Below are positions 1-7,837 of a stretch of 16,438 nucleotides of DNA, piece after piece. This DNA comes from a bacterium (lineage in GTDB: Bacteria; Patescibacteriota; Minisyncoccia; UBA6257). Position 1 is the first letter of the stretch; each line of letters begins with the position of its first letter. The notes beneath the pieces are model-generated. The model worked only from the letters and a program-made list of their open reading frames with translations. It did no database searches and was not told where the DNA came from. Position numbers and translations under genes: made by a program. Where the stretch lies: contig DAOVIY010000002.1 of the NCBI GenBank assembly GCA_030673525.1, positions 1-16,438 on the forward strand, written 5' to 3'.

Positions 1-483
1 CTCTTACCAACATTAGAACTGGAAACTGGGGAGCAAGAAGAAATTTTAGATTTAGAAAATCGTCTTCAATTATACAAAATATATAAAGAGCAAGGGATAA
101 AAATGTATGAATTATGGAATAAGCATTCTTATCTTTTTACCCGTCCACCCTGGAAAGACACAGAAATTAAATTTTCCCCACCCAATAATCTTTCACTTTC
201 TTCTTTGCCCCGATTCTTTAAAAAAGTTTTAGAATCTTTTGAAGAAGAAATTCCTCTTGAAGAAAAGAAAATGGTTAAAATAGTGACGCTTAAACAAAGA
301 ATTAAAGAATTGGTTCAAAAGTTGACTCAAGGAAAAGATTATAGTTTGGAAGAATTAGTGCCTGATAAAAACAAAAGAGTTGAATTAGTCCTTACATTTT
401 TAGCGGTTCTTTATTTAGTTAAAGAAAATATAGTAAAAATAAAACAAGAGAAAAATTTTGGATCAATATGGATATCAAATTAA
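1..483 (+). CDS. scpA: Segregation and condensation protein A (ScpA), 3' part only
   Basis: This is the kleisin subunit of the SMC-ScpAB condensin complex, which compacts and segregates the chromosome. The reading frame is open from the first base of the window, so the N-terminal part lies upstream and only about 160 residues are visible. The family pattern LLP followed by an acidic stretch and then a DLENRLQLYKIYK helix is readable at 1-93. The C-terminal winged-helix part (EELVPDKNKRVELVLTFLAVLYL) that binds the SMC head is present near the end. The gene overlaps the start of scpB by 16 nt, which is the usual scpA-scpB coupling and supports the call. The family call is firm; the true start cannot be seen. 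Confidence 0.9.
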   Translation, partial: LLPTLELETGEQEEILDLENRLQLYKIYKEQGIKMYELWNKHSYLFTRPPWKDTEIKFSPPNNLSLSSLPRFFKKVLESFEEEIPLEEKKMVKIVTLKQRIKELVQKLTQGKDYSLEELVPDKNKRVELVLTFLAVLYLVKENIVKIKQEKNFGSIWISN

Positions 484-983
484 CAATAGAAAGTTTGCTT
501 TTTGCTGCTGGGGAACCTTTTTCTGTAAAGAGGTTAAGTAAGATTATTAATGTAAAGGAAGAGAAAGTAAAAGAAACTTTAAAGGAATTAAAAGAAGAAT
601 TTCAAAATCAGAATAGGGGAATAAGATTAATCAATAATAATGAAGAATGGTTGATGGTTACAGCCCCAGAATCAGCTTCTTTTATTCAAAAATTAAAAAA
701 GGAAGTTATTGAAGGAGATCTTAGTCCAGTTAGCCAAGAAACATTGGCAATCATAGCGTACAGAGGACCGATAACGCGCGCCAGTATAAATGAAATCAGG
801 GGAGTGGATTCTAGCTATATACTTCATCAGCTCCTTCTAAGAGGATTAATTGAACGTTCTATTCATACTGAAAAATACAAAGCCTATCTTTATAATGTCT
901 CATTTGAGTTTCTTCAGCATTTAGGAGTTAGCAATGTTCAGGAATTATCTCAATATGAAGAATTTAGTAAGAAAAATAAATAG
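468..983 (+). CDS. scpB: Segregation and condensation protein B (ScpB)
   Basis: ScpB is the winged-helix kite subunit that dimerises and binds ScpA in the SMC-ScpAB complex. The protein is 171 residues, slightly short for the family (usually 180-200). It shows the typical opening IESLLFAAGEPFSVKRL and the hallmark motif SQETLAIIAYRGPITRA with EIRGVDSS (residues about 88-115). The second winged helix with LLLRGLIE follows. The ATG at 468 lies inside the 3' end of scpA, implying translational coupling. The C-terminus overlaps the next gene by 50 nt. Confidence 0.93.
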   Translation: MDIKLTIESLLFAAGEPFSVKRLSKIINVKEEKVKETLKELKEEFQNQNRGIRLINNNEEWLMVTAPESASFIQKLKKEVIEGDLSPVSQETLAIIAYRGPITRASINEIRGVDSSYILHQLLLRGLIERSIHTEKYKAYLYNVSFEFLQHLGVSNVQELSQYEEFSKKNK

Positions 984-1869
984 ATCTCATTTCTTTTGGG
1001 TGATTTTTACTTTCTGTTTATTTTTAGTGATTTACGGTTATTTTTTAACACAGCAAAAGGAGGATTTATCAATTGATGTTTTTTTTGAAATTAATAATCT
1101 TCATGATGATATAAGCGCTATTTCTTATCTTGTTGGAGATATTGGTTCAGGTAAATTATTAGCTCAAAAAAATGGAGACCTTCATCTTTTTTCCGCTTCC
1201 CTAAGTAAATTAATGACAGCAATCATCGCTTTAGATAATTTTTCTTCAGACGAAGAAATTATTATTAGTTCTTATGCAGTTAGTATTGAAGGAGAAGAGG
1301 GGGGATTGGTTGCTAATGAAAAGATTAGCGCAGGTGATTTATTAAAAATTCTTTTAATTTCTTCTTCCAATGATGCGGCTATTGCTTTTGAAGAAGCATT
1401 GGAGAAAAAAGATGGAAATTTTGTTGATCTAATGAATCAAAAGGCCCGTGAATTTGAATTATTTAACAGCGCATTTTTTGATGCCAGCGGATTAGATAGA
1501 AAAGGAAATTTTACCAGTATTGAAGACTTATTTAAATTGAGCCGGAAAATCTATCAAGATTATCCATATTTAGGAGAAATTACGAGAACAGAAGAAAATG
1601 TTGTTTATTCAATTGATAAAGAAACAATTCATGATTTAAAAAATACTAATATTTTGGTTGGTGAAATTGATAATTTATGGGGCGGAAAAACAGGTTCAAC
1701 TCCTGAAGCGAAAGATTGTCTTTTAACTATTTATGAATTTTCTTTTCCTGAAAAAGATGATAAAATAGTTATATCAATTATAGTTTTAAATTCCTCAGAT
1801 CATTTTGGGGATACAATGAAACTTTACGATTGGGTAAAACAACAAATAGCAAATAACAAACAACAATAA
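934..1869 (+). CDS. Serine-type D-Ala-D-Ala carboxypeptidase (PBP5/DacA-like, peptidase S11)
   Basis: This is probably an envelope enzyme that trims the terminal D-Ala from peptidoglycan pentapeptides. The 311-residue protein has one N-terminal hydrophobic segment (residues about 19-39), which would act as a signal anchor. It carries the three S11 active-site motifs in order: SxxK as S89-L-S-K92, SxN as S144-S-N146, and KTG as K252-T-G254. The C-terminal PBP5 domain is absent, so this is a minimal catalytic version. The start at 934 is preferred because AGGAG at 923-927 sits 6 nt upstream; the ATG at 955 is the alternative and would shorten the overlap with scpB from 50 to 29 nt. The last residues (QQIANNKQQ) come from a low-complexity AT-rich microrepeat. 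mraY follows after 6 nt, placing the gene in a peptidoglycan context. Confidence 0.88.
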   Translation: MFRNYLNMKNLVRKINRSHFFWVIFTFCLFLVIYGYFLTQQKEDLSIDVFFEINNLHDDISAISYLVGDIGSGKLLAQKNGDLHLFSASLSKLMTAIIALDNFSSDEEIIISSYAVSIEGEEGGLVANEKISAGDLLKILLISSSNDAAIAFEEALEKKDGNFVDLMNQKAREFELFNSAFFDASGLDRKGNFTSIEDLFKLSRKIYQDYPYLGEITRTEENVVYSIDKETIHDLKNTNILVGEIDNLWGGKTGSTPEAKDCLLTIYEFSFPEKDDKIVISIIVLNSSDHFGDTMKLYDWVKQQIANNKQQ

Positions 1870-1875
1870 GATTTT

Positions 1876-2934
1876 ATGATTTCTGCTTCTCCGGCTTTTC
1901 AAATTATTCGTATTTTATTTTTAGGCGTATTTTCTTCGGTTTTGGCTATTTTTTTAACTCCACTTCTTTCTCATTTTCTTTATAAATATCGTTTAGGAAA
2001 ACAAATCCGCGAAGATAAAAATACTCCTATATATATTTCCTTACATAAAAAAAAAGAAGGAACCCCAACTATGGGGGGTATTCTTATGTGGGGATGCACA
2101 TTAGTTGTTACGTTTTTATTTTTTTGTTTTTCCAAAATAACCAATGGGTTTTTTGGAGCTTTAAATCTTCTTTCACGTTCTGAAACATGGTTGCCATTAG
2201 GAGCAATGGCTGGGGCTGCTATTGTAGGTTTAGCAGATGATTTGTTGGGGATTTTTCATATAGGGATAAAGGGAGGAGGATTAAGAGTGAGAGAAAAGAT
2301 TATTATTTATACTTTAATTTCTTTAATCGGTGCATGGTGGTTTTGGGCTAAGCTTGGAAGAGATGCAATTTATATTCCTTTTTATGGAGAAGCAAGTTTG
2401 GGAGTTTGGTATATTCTTTTTTTTGTTTTTGTTTTAGTAGCTACTACGCTTTCTATGAATGAGACAGATGGATTGGATGGTTTGGCAGGCGGAGTATCTT
2501 TAATCGGATTTGCTTGTTTATTAGTTGTTGCCTTTTCCCAAGGTATGTATAATTTAGCTGCTTTTCTTAGTGTGCTTATTGGGACTATTGTAGCTTTTCT
2601 TTGGTTTAATGTTTACCCAGCTCGTTTTTTTATGGGTGATACTGGCGCTATGGCTTTGGGAATTACCATGGGTGTTGTGGCAATGATAACTGATTCGGTA
2701 TTATTTCTTCCATTTTTCGCTTTTATTTTAGTTGCAGAGTCATTATCTGTAATAATTCAAAAAATTTATCGAAAGATAAAACATAAAAAACTTTTTCTTT
2801 CTTCTCCTCTTCATCATCATTTTGAAGCCAAGGGTTGGCCAGAAACTAAAGTAACAATGCGTTTTTGGCTCATTTCTGGCGTGGTTGCCGTTTTTGGTTT
2901 GGCTCTATACTTTTTTGATGTTTTTTTGGTATAA
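1876..2934 (+). CDS. mraY: Phospho-N-acetylmuramoyl-pentapeptide-transferase (MraY)
   Basis: MraY transfers phospho-MurNAc-pentapeptide from UDP to undecaprenyl phosphate, making lipid I at the inner face of the membrane. The 352-residue protein is strongly hydrophobic with about ten membrane segments, as expected. Visible family motifs are TPTMGG near residue 63, the Mg-binding ADDLLG, NETDGLDGLAGG (family consensus NLTDGLDGLA, here with E replacing L), FMGDTGAMALG, and the C-terminal HHHFEAKGWPE loop. There is no clear Shine-Dalgarno sequence before the ATG, and the 6-nt spacing from the preceding gene suggests cotranscription. The gene lies outside any mur/fts cluster visible here. Confidence 0.95.
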   Translation: MISASPAFQIIRILFLGVFSSVLAIFLTPLLSHFLYKYRLGKQIREDKNTPIYISLHKKKEGTPTMGGILMWGCTLVVTFLFFCFSKITNGFFGALNLLSRSETWLPLGAMAGAAIVGLADDLLGIFHIGIKGGGLRVREKIIIYTLISLIGAWWFWAKLGRDAIYIPFYGEASLGVWYILFFVFVLVATTLSMNETDGLDGLAGGVSLIGFACLLVVAFSQGMYNLAAFLSVLIGTIVAFLWFNVYPARFFMGDTGAMALGITMGVVAMITDSVLFLPFFAFILVAESLSVIIQKIYRKIKHKKLFLSSPLHHHFEAKGWPETKVTMRFWLISGVVAVFGLALYFFDVFLV

Positions 2935-2954
2935 TTGAAATGGGTACATTTCAA
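2935..2954. promoter_or_regulatory. Perfect 7-bp palindrome between mraY and pilT
   Basis: TTGAAAT and ATTTCAA flank a 6-nt spacer (GGGTAC) immediately after the mraY stop codon. The stem is AT-rich and is followed by only a short T run, so it would be a weak terminator. It lies 17 nt upstream of a strong -10 element and could instead be an operator. Function is not determined. Confidence 0.4.
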
Positions 2955-2968
2955 TTTAAACGAGAGGT

Positions 2969-2977
2969 TGTTATAAT
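2969..2977 (+). promoter_or_regulatory. Extended -10 promoter of the pilus gene cluster
   Basis: The sequence TGTTATAAT is a perfect extended -10 (TGn followed by TATAAT at 2972-2977). No good -35 is present at the expected distance, which is compatible with an extended -10 promoter. A second TATAAT lies at 2992-2997. The 88-nt gap before pilT is the only sizeable gap upstream of the pilus genes, so this is the natural place for their promoter. Confidence 0.55.
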
Positions 2978-3022
2978 ATAGAATAATATTGTATAATAAT
3001 GTAATAGTAATTTTTAAAAGGT

Positions 3023-4093
3023 ATGCCCATTGATTATCAAAACAAATTAGCAGAATTAATGATTTTAGCTGCCCAACAAGGAGCGTCTGATTTGCATTTA
3101 AGTGTAGGTAAACATCCAACAGTAAGAATTGATGGAAACTTAGTGCCAGTTTCCAATGAATCAATTTTAACTCCAGAAATGACTGCTGGTTTAATTGGAG
3201 CTTTATTAACAACAGACCAACAGGAAAGTTTGATTACTGAAAAAGAAATTGACTTTGCCTTTTCCTATGAAGACAAGATTCGCTTTAGGGTTAATGTTTA
3301 TTTTCAAAAAGGATATCTTTCTGCTGCTTTGAGGTTAATTCCTGTACACATTAGAACAATTGAAGAATTAAATTTACCCCCAGTGCTTCATGAATTTACT
3401 AAATCTCAACAGGGATTTTTCTTAGCAGTAGGGCCTGCTGGGCATGGAAAAACAACTACATTAGCCGCTTTAATAGATGAAATCAATCATAAAAGAATGG
3501 AACATATTATTACGATTGAAGATCCAATTGAATATGCCTTTGTTCAGGACAGGGCATTAGTTGATCAGAGGGAAGTTGGGACTGATACATTAAGTTTTCA
3601 TCGCGGATTGCGTTCAGTGCTTCGTCAGGATCCTGATGTGATTATGATTGGAGAGATGCGTGATCCTGATTCCATATCAATTGCTTTAACAGCTGCAGAA
3701 ACCGGGCATTTAGTTTTTTCTACCTTACATACTAATTCTGTTAGCCAAACAATAGATCGAATTGTAGATAGTTTTCCAGGATCCCAACAAGGACAAATTC
3801 GTTCTCAGTTAGCTACTACCTTAATAGGAATTGTTTCGCAAAGGCTTGTTCCAAGAATTGCTGGTGGTAGAATTCCTGCTTGTGAAATAATGTTTGTTAA
3901 TTCCGCTATAAAAAATCTTATTCGTGAAAAGAAAACATATCAAATAGATTTAGTTATTGATACAAGTGTCCAAGAGGGTATGATGTCATTAAATCGTTCT
4001 TTGGTAGAGTTGGTTCGCAAAAGAGAAATTTCTTTGGAATCAGCAGAAACTTATTCATTAAATCCTTCAGAATTAAGACAATTACTTGGGTAA
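3023..4093 (+). CDS. pilT: Type IV pilus retraction-type ATPase (PilT)
   Basis: PilT is a cytoplasmic hexameric secretion ATPase that drives pilus retraction. The 356-residue length fits PilT (340-380) rather than the assembly ATPase PilB (about 560). The opening LMILAAQQGASDLHLSVGKH is the PilT N-terminal domain. The Walker A is GPAGHGKTT at residues 137-145, with His where most PilT proteins have Ser. The Asp box (TIEDPIEY), Walker B (VIMIGEMRD, near 206-214) and His box (TAAETGHLVFSTLHT) follow in order. No pilB is visible in this cluster. The stop codon is one base before the pilC ATG, so the two are probably translated together. There is no convincing Shine-Dalgarno sequence at the start. 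Confidence 0.93.
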   Translation: MPIDYQNKLAELMILAAQQGASDLHLSVGKHPTVRIDGNLVPVSNESILTPEMTAGLIGALLTTDQQESLITEKEIDFAFSYEDKIRFRVNVYFQKGYLSAALRLIPVHIRTIEELNLPPVLHEFTKSQQGFFLAVGPAGHGKTTTLAALIDEINHKRMEHIITIEDPIEYAFVQDRALVDQREVGTDTLSFHRGLRSVLRQDPDVIMIGEMRDPDSISIALTAAETGHLVFSTLHTNSVSQTIDRIVDSFPGSQQGQIRSQLATTLIGIVSQRLVPRIAGGRIPACEIMFVNSAIKNLIREKKTYQIDLVIDTSVQEGMMSLNRSLVELVRKREISLESAETYSLNPSELRQLLG

Positions 4094-4094
4094 T

Positions 4095-5302
4095 ATGAAA
4101 TTTATCTATAGAGCTAAAGATAAACAAGGAAATGTCCGCACGGGAAGAGTTGAAGCCCGTTCTTTAGATACTGCGATTAGCATTCTTCAGGGTTATGATT
4201 TAATTGTTTTAGAAATTTCACCTGAAAAAAAGATTACTATTTTTGATGAAATTTTTGGTAGAAAGGCGCGTGTTTCAAAAAAGATTTGGCGATTTTTATG
4301 CGCCAATTTTCTACTTTATTAGAATCACAAGTTCCTTTGGGAGAAGCCTTAAGAACTCTTTATCTTCAAGCAGCTACTCCTGCTATTAAGGATTTGGTTT
4401 TTGGATTAGTATCAGATTTAGATGCTGGGTTTCCTCTTTCCAAGGCAATAGAAAAGAGGAGTGATATATTTGGAGAATTTTATATGCAAATGATAAAATC
4501 AGGCGAAATATCAGGCCGATTAGAGGAGGTTTTAACTTATTTAGCTGATTATGCTGAGCATGAATATGATTTAATAAATAAAACAAAATCTGCTGCTGCT
4601 TACCCAATATTTTTATTTGGAACTTTTTTGTTTGTATCCATTGTAATTACTGTTTCTTTGGCTCCTCAAATGATTTCTATTTTTGAAGAATTTGGGACAA
4701 CTCCTCCGATAGGGACAAAAATTTTGATTTTTATTGGAGAATTTTTCAAAAACTGGGGTATTTTAGCAGCAGTTTTTATTTTAGGAATGATTTGGCTTTT
4801 GATAAATTATTTTCGTTCTGTTGAGGGAAGAAGGGTTGGTGGCGTGTATATTTTAAAAATCCCCATATTAGGGGAAATCTATAAAAAAATATTTGTTTCC
4901 CGTTTTTGTGAAACAGCTGGAACTTTAATTCATGGAGGCATTCCTGTAGTTACCGCTTTTCAAGTTGCCGGGGATGCTACTGGTAATTATACTTACCAAA
5001 AGATTGGATATAAAGTGGCTGATGCTGTAAAAGAAGGGAAGAGTATAAGTAGTATTTTAAAAGAATATTATGAATATTTGCCGCCAATAGTTAGCCAAAT
5101 GGTAGCTGTTGGAGAAGGAACTGGTCGTTTGGATTCAATTTTGAAAAAGGTAGCTGGTTATTTTCAAAAAGAAGTGGATAGGGCTTTTAGCACAATGATT
5201 GATTTATTACAGCCAATTTTAGTGGTAATAATAGGTATCTTGGTGGCATTTCTGGTGTCGGCAGTTTTACTTCCAATATATCAGTTAGCCCAAAGCGTTT
5301 AA
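4095..5302 (+). CDS. pilC: Type IV pilus inner-membrane platform protein (PilC/GspF), expressed only through a -1 frame change
   Basis: PilC/GspF is the polytopic membrane platform that couples the ATPases to pilin assembly. The gene lies in two frames. The first (ATG 4095 to a TAG at 4320-4322) gives about 63 residues of normal PilC N-terminus (FIYRAKDKQGNVRTGRVEA) and then a nonsense tail. The second runs in the -1 frame to 5302 and holds the two GspF domains (FMRQFSTLLESQVPLGEAL and FCETAGTLIHGGIPVVTAF) and the membrane helices. Joining the frames at AAAAAAG (4277-4283) restores the family sequence VSKKDLAIFMRQF and a normal length of about 402 residues. Possible causes are programmed -1 frameshifting, a natural one-base deletion, or a homopolymer error. 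Everything else in the gene looks intact. A TTG at 4086 could extend the start, but the ATG directly after the pilT stop is better placed. Confidence 0.85.
4260..4306 (+). promoter_or_regulatory. Candidate -1 programmed ribosomal frameshift signal in pilC
   Basis: Three elements are arranged as in the well-known bacterial dnaX signal. AGAAAGG (4260-4266) could pair with the anti-Shine-Dalgarno end of 16S rRNA. After a 10-nt spacer comes the heptamer A AAA AAG (4277-4283), in phase with the upstream frame. A perfect 6-bp hairpin, TTGGCG (4286-4291) with CGCCAA (4301-4306) and a 9-nt loop, starts 2 nt later. The hairpin spacing is shorter than the usual 5-8 nt. The -1 slip gives exactly the expected PilC sequence. 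Confidence 0.5.
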
Positions 5303-5341
5303 ATAGTTAACAATAAACAATTAATAAATAACAAAACAACA

Positions 5342-5800
5342 ATGAATTTTAAAAACAAAAGAAGGGGGTTTACTCTAATTGAAATGTTAATAGTAATAAC
5401 TATTATTGCTCTTTTAGCCTCTTTGATTTTAGTAGGAATGGGTGGAGCTAGGGCAAAAACCAGGGATTCAAGAAGAATAGCAGATTTGCATAATGTTATG
5501 AATGCTCTGGAGCTTTATTATGCCAAATTTTATGATTATCCTGATGATAGTAACTGGGATGGTTTGGTGGCTGCTTTAACTACTGGAGACATTGGTGTTA
5601 CACGAGTCCCTAAAGATCCTTTATCGCCCAATAAAACTTATGAATATGGCGTATCAGGAGATAATCAAGATTACGTATTAAAAGCTACTTTAGAAACAGA
5701 AGATCATGCTTTAGAAGAGGATATTGATGGTTCTGTTTATGGGTTAGATTGTGGCAGTGGTGGTTCTGATACAGATAGTTTTTATTGCATTCGTCCATAA
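5342..5800 (+). CDS. Type IV major pilin / GspG-like pseudopilin
   Basis: This is probably the main structural subunit of the pilus or pseudopilus. The 152-residue protein has a short basic leader (MNFKNKRRG) followed by the class III prepilin motif FTLIEMLIVITII, with Gly at -1, Phe at +1 and Glu at +5. One hydrophobic helix (residues about 10-32) follows. The region after it (DSRRIADLHNVMNALELYYAKF, then YPDD) is typical of GspG-like pilins, as is VPKDPLSPNKTYEYGV. Two cysteines close to the C-terminus (C145 and C149 region, LDCGS and FYCIRP) could form a disulfide loop. The 39-nt leader before it is a low-complexity AT repeat. Confidence 0.88.
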   Translation: MNFKNKRRGFTLIEMLIVITIIALLASLILVGMGGARAKTRDSRRIADLHNVMNALELYYAKFYDYPDDSNWDGLVAALTTGDIGVTRVPKDPLSPNKTYEYGVSGDNQDYVLKATLETEDHALEEDIDGSVYGLDCGSGGSDTDSFYCIRP

Positions 5801-5812
5801 TAAATAATATTA

Positions 5813-6709
5813 ATGATGATTTCATTGACCTTTTTGGTTTTTATTTTTGGAACCATAATTGGCAGCTTTTTAAATGTCGTAATTGACAGAGCTGATATGA
5901 AAGAATCCCCTGTAAAGGGGCATTCTTTTTGTATTTATTGTCATAAAATTTTAACTTGGTGGGAATTAATTCCAGTTTTTAGTTTTTTTGCGCTAAAAGG
6001 TAAGTGTTCTTCTTGTAAGCATAAGCTTTCTTGGCAATATCCTTTGGTGGAAATAGGAACAGGTTTGTCTTTTGTGTTTCTTTTTTGGCGTTTTTTTCGT
6101 TTTCCATTTATAAATTTTGCTTTATTACAAAATATTACTTTTGAGAGTTTGTTTATTTTTCTTACTTTTTGTATTTGGCTATATTGGGTTGCTGTTTTAA
6201 TTATTGTTTCTGTTTATGATTTTAAAAAATATTTAATTTTAAATGAAGTATTAGTTCCGGCAATAATCTTTAGTTTTTTTTGGAAAATAGTTTTGGGATT
6301 TTTAGTCCAAAAAGAATTCTTTCATTTTATCCCATATCTCATTCGTTTTCTAGGTGAAAAAGGTTTTATTTTTGGCTATTACTCATATTTTATTTGTATG
6401 TTTTCTGGAATCATTTTTGCATGCGGAATTATTTCTTTTTTGGTATGGATAACTAAAGAAAAAGCTATGGGATGGGGTGATGCTATTTTAGCTTTGTTTC
6501 TAGGCATTATCTTAGGATGGCCAGAAGTATTGGTAGCATTTATTATTGCTTTCTTATCAGGAGGAGTAGTGGCTTTAACCCTTCTTTTTTTAAGGAGGAA
6601 AACTATGAAGAGCTATCTTCCATTTGCGCCATTTTTATCTTTTGGAGCCCTGACAGTTATGTTTTTTGGTGATATAATAGTAGAGAAGTATTTATTGCTA
6701 TTGTTTTAA
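5813..6709 (+). CDS. pilD: Prepilin leader peptidase / N-methyltransferase (PilD/GspO)
   Basis: This membrane aspartic protease cleaves prepilin leaders at the inner face of the membrane and N-methylates the new N-terminus. The 298-residue protein has an N-terminal GSFLNVVIDR motif and a zinc-binding pair of CxxC motifs (C40-C43 and C65-C68), as in bifunctional PilD enzymes. The two catalytic aspartates are D136 (SVYDFKK) and D223 in GWGD. About seven membrane segments are evident. Its substrates are presumably the flanking pilin genes. Two adjacent ATG codons (5813 and 5816) could both serve as start. Confidence 0.93.
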   Translation: MMISLTFLVFIFGTIIGSFLNVVIDRADMKESPVKGHSFCIYCHKILTWWELIPVFSFFALKGKCSSCKHKLSWQYPLVEIGTGLSFVFLFWRFFRFPFINFALLQNITFESLFIFLTFCIWLYWVAVLIIVSVYDFKKYLILNEVLVPAIIFSFFWKIVLGFLVQKEFFHFIPYLIRFLGEKGFIFGYYSYFICMFSGIIFACGIISFLVWITKEKAMGWGDAILALFLGIILGWPEVLVAFIIAFLSGGVVALTLLFLRRKTMKSYLPFAPFLSFGALTVMFFGDIIVEKYLLLLF

Positions 6710-6728
6710 TAAGTATTTTCTTTAAATT

Positions 6729-7289
6729 ATGGAATTAAAAATTACAAAATTTAAAAGTAAGGCTTTTACTCTTATTGAAATGCTGGTAACCTTAGGTATC
6801 ATTACAGCGTTGAGTTCTATGATTTTGGTTTATTCAAGAAAAAGCGAAACAGTTAGTAATCTAATCCGCGAAGGCGACCATATAGCATTTGAATTACGAA
6901 GAGCTCAAAACCAGGCGATGTTGATGTTACAACAGGATTCTGATAGCGAGCAAATTTGTGGTTGGGGAATTTATGTAGATCAAGCAAACCCAGAGCAATT
7001 CATATTATTTGCAGATTTATGTTTACCAGATCAATCAACAGGAAATGAAAAATATGATCCAGATGAAGAAGTTGAAATTATTCCTCTTTTAAGAGGGGTA
7101 GAAATTTTTGAAAGTAATATTTCTTCTGTTGTATTTATTCCTCCAGAGCCGAGAATAAAATTTGATCCTGATTTAGGTGATGGAACTAATGCAAGTATTA
7201 AAATTCAATTAAAGAACCAACCTGGAGCATATTACGAAATACAAGTTTCTGAAGCAGGGCAAATTTATAAAGAATTACAAGGAATATGA
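6729..7289 (+). CDS. Minor pseudopilin, GspH-like position
   Basis: The 186-residue protein has a prepilin signal KSKA followed by FTLIEMLVTLGII, with Glu at +5 and a single hydrophobic helix. The residue before the cleavage site is Ala instead of Gly. The body (IAFELRRAQNQAM, then a beta-rich C-terminal part) fits a GspH/FimT-type minor pilin. The assignment to H rests on layout and length, not on a decisive motif. The 5' codons contain a 19-nt repeat (6733-6751) shared with the pilin gene at 7838. The stop overlaps the next start in an ATGA. Confidence 0.72.
   Translation: MELKITKFKSKAFTLIEMLVTLGIITALSSMILVYSRKSETVSNLIREGDHIAFELRRAQNQAMLMLQQDSDSEQICGWGIYVDQANPEQFILFADLCLPDQSTGNEKYDPDEEVEIIPLLRGVEIFESNISSVVFIPPEPRIKFDPDLGDGTNASIKIQLKNQPGAYYEIQVSEAGQIYKELQGI
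6733..6751. repeat. 19-nt direct repeat, copy 1
   Basis: AATTAAAAATTACAAAATT lies just after the start codon of the GspH-like gene and is read as part of ELKITKF. An identical copy is at 7849-7867 in another reading frame. Confidence 0.75.
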
Positions 7290-7810
7290 TAAAAAAAAGA
7301 CAAAAAGCTTTCACTCTTATTGAAGTTTTAATTGCTATTACGATTCTGATTGTTGGAATTCTTTCCGCATTTATTCTTGTTACAAGAGCTCTTTATAACG
7401 TCGCTGTTATTAAGGATAGATTAACAGCCAGTTTTTTAGCTCAAGAGGGAATAGAATTAACACGGCAGATTAGAGACTCTAATCTTTTACGTATGCTTGG
7501 TGAAGAATCTGTAGACTGGAGAGATGGATTAGAAGATGGTACATACATTATTGAGTCAAAAGTTGATAGTGAAGAATCTATAAAATTAGTTTCTATTGGA
7601 GAAGACGAAAATCGTTTTTTCCTTTATAATGATACTCTTAAAATTTATAATTATAGTATTGGAGAACCAACGACTTTTGATAGGAAAATAAAAATTACAG
7701 GTATTAATGATGATGAAATTCGTATAGAGTCTATAATGCAATGGAAAACCAAAAGAATTGATTTTGATTTAACTGTTGAAAACCATTTATATAATTGGTT
7801 AAAACTATAA
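7286..7810 (+). CDS. Minor pseudopilin, GspI/PilV-like
   Basis: The 174-residue protein starts with the prepilin signal QKA-FTLIEVLIAITILIVGIL, with Glu at +5 and Ala at -1. The following AFILVTRALYNVAVIKDRLTAS and FLAQEGIELTRQIRDSN segment is typical of the PilV/GspI group. The ATGA overlap with the upstream gene indicates coupled translation. It probably forms part of a priming tip complex with its neighbours. The subtype call is inference. Confidence 0.75.
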   Translation: MIKKRQKAFTLIEVLIAITILIVGILSAFILVTRALYNVAVIKDRLTASFLAQEGIELTRQIRDSNLLRMLGEESVDWRDGLEDGTYIIESKVDSEESIKLVSIGEDENRFFLYNDTLKIYNYSIGEPTTFDRKIKITGINDDEIRIESIMQWKTKRIDFDLTVENHLYNWLKL

Positions 7811-7837
7811 GTAAGGTTCGGATATTGTTTTAAAATT

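Noticed and set aside
2817..3212. Open frame on the minus strand across the mraY end and pilT start
   Set aside because: It runs antisense to two conserved genes and their promoter, and shows no recognisable motif.
3023..4093. The ATPase as PilB (assembly motor)
   Set aside because: The 356-residue length, the PilT-type N-terminus and the absence of the PilB N-terminal domain and Cys motifs favour PilT.
4386..4607. Minus-strand open frame in pilC
   Set aside because: It is a shadow of the conserved GspF domain on the opposite strand. The same applies to minus-strand frames inside ligA (8823-9377, 10437-10652) and the glycosylase (15374-15604).
4095..5302. pilC as a plain pseudogene
   Set aside because: Apart from the single -1 step at a slippery heptamer, all domains are intact and the operon around it is complete. 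A frameshift signal or a sequence error explains it better, though a natural deletion is not excluded.
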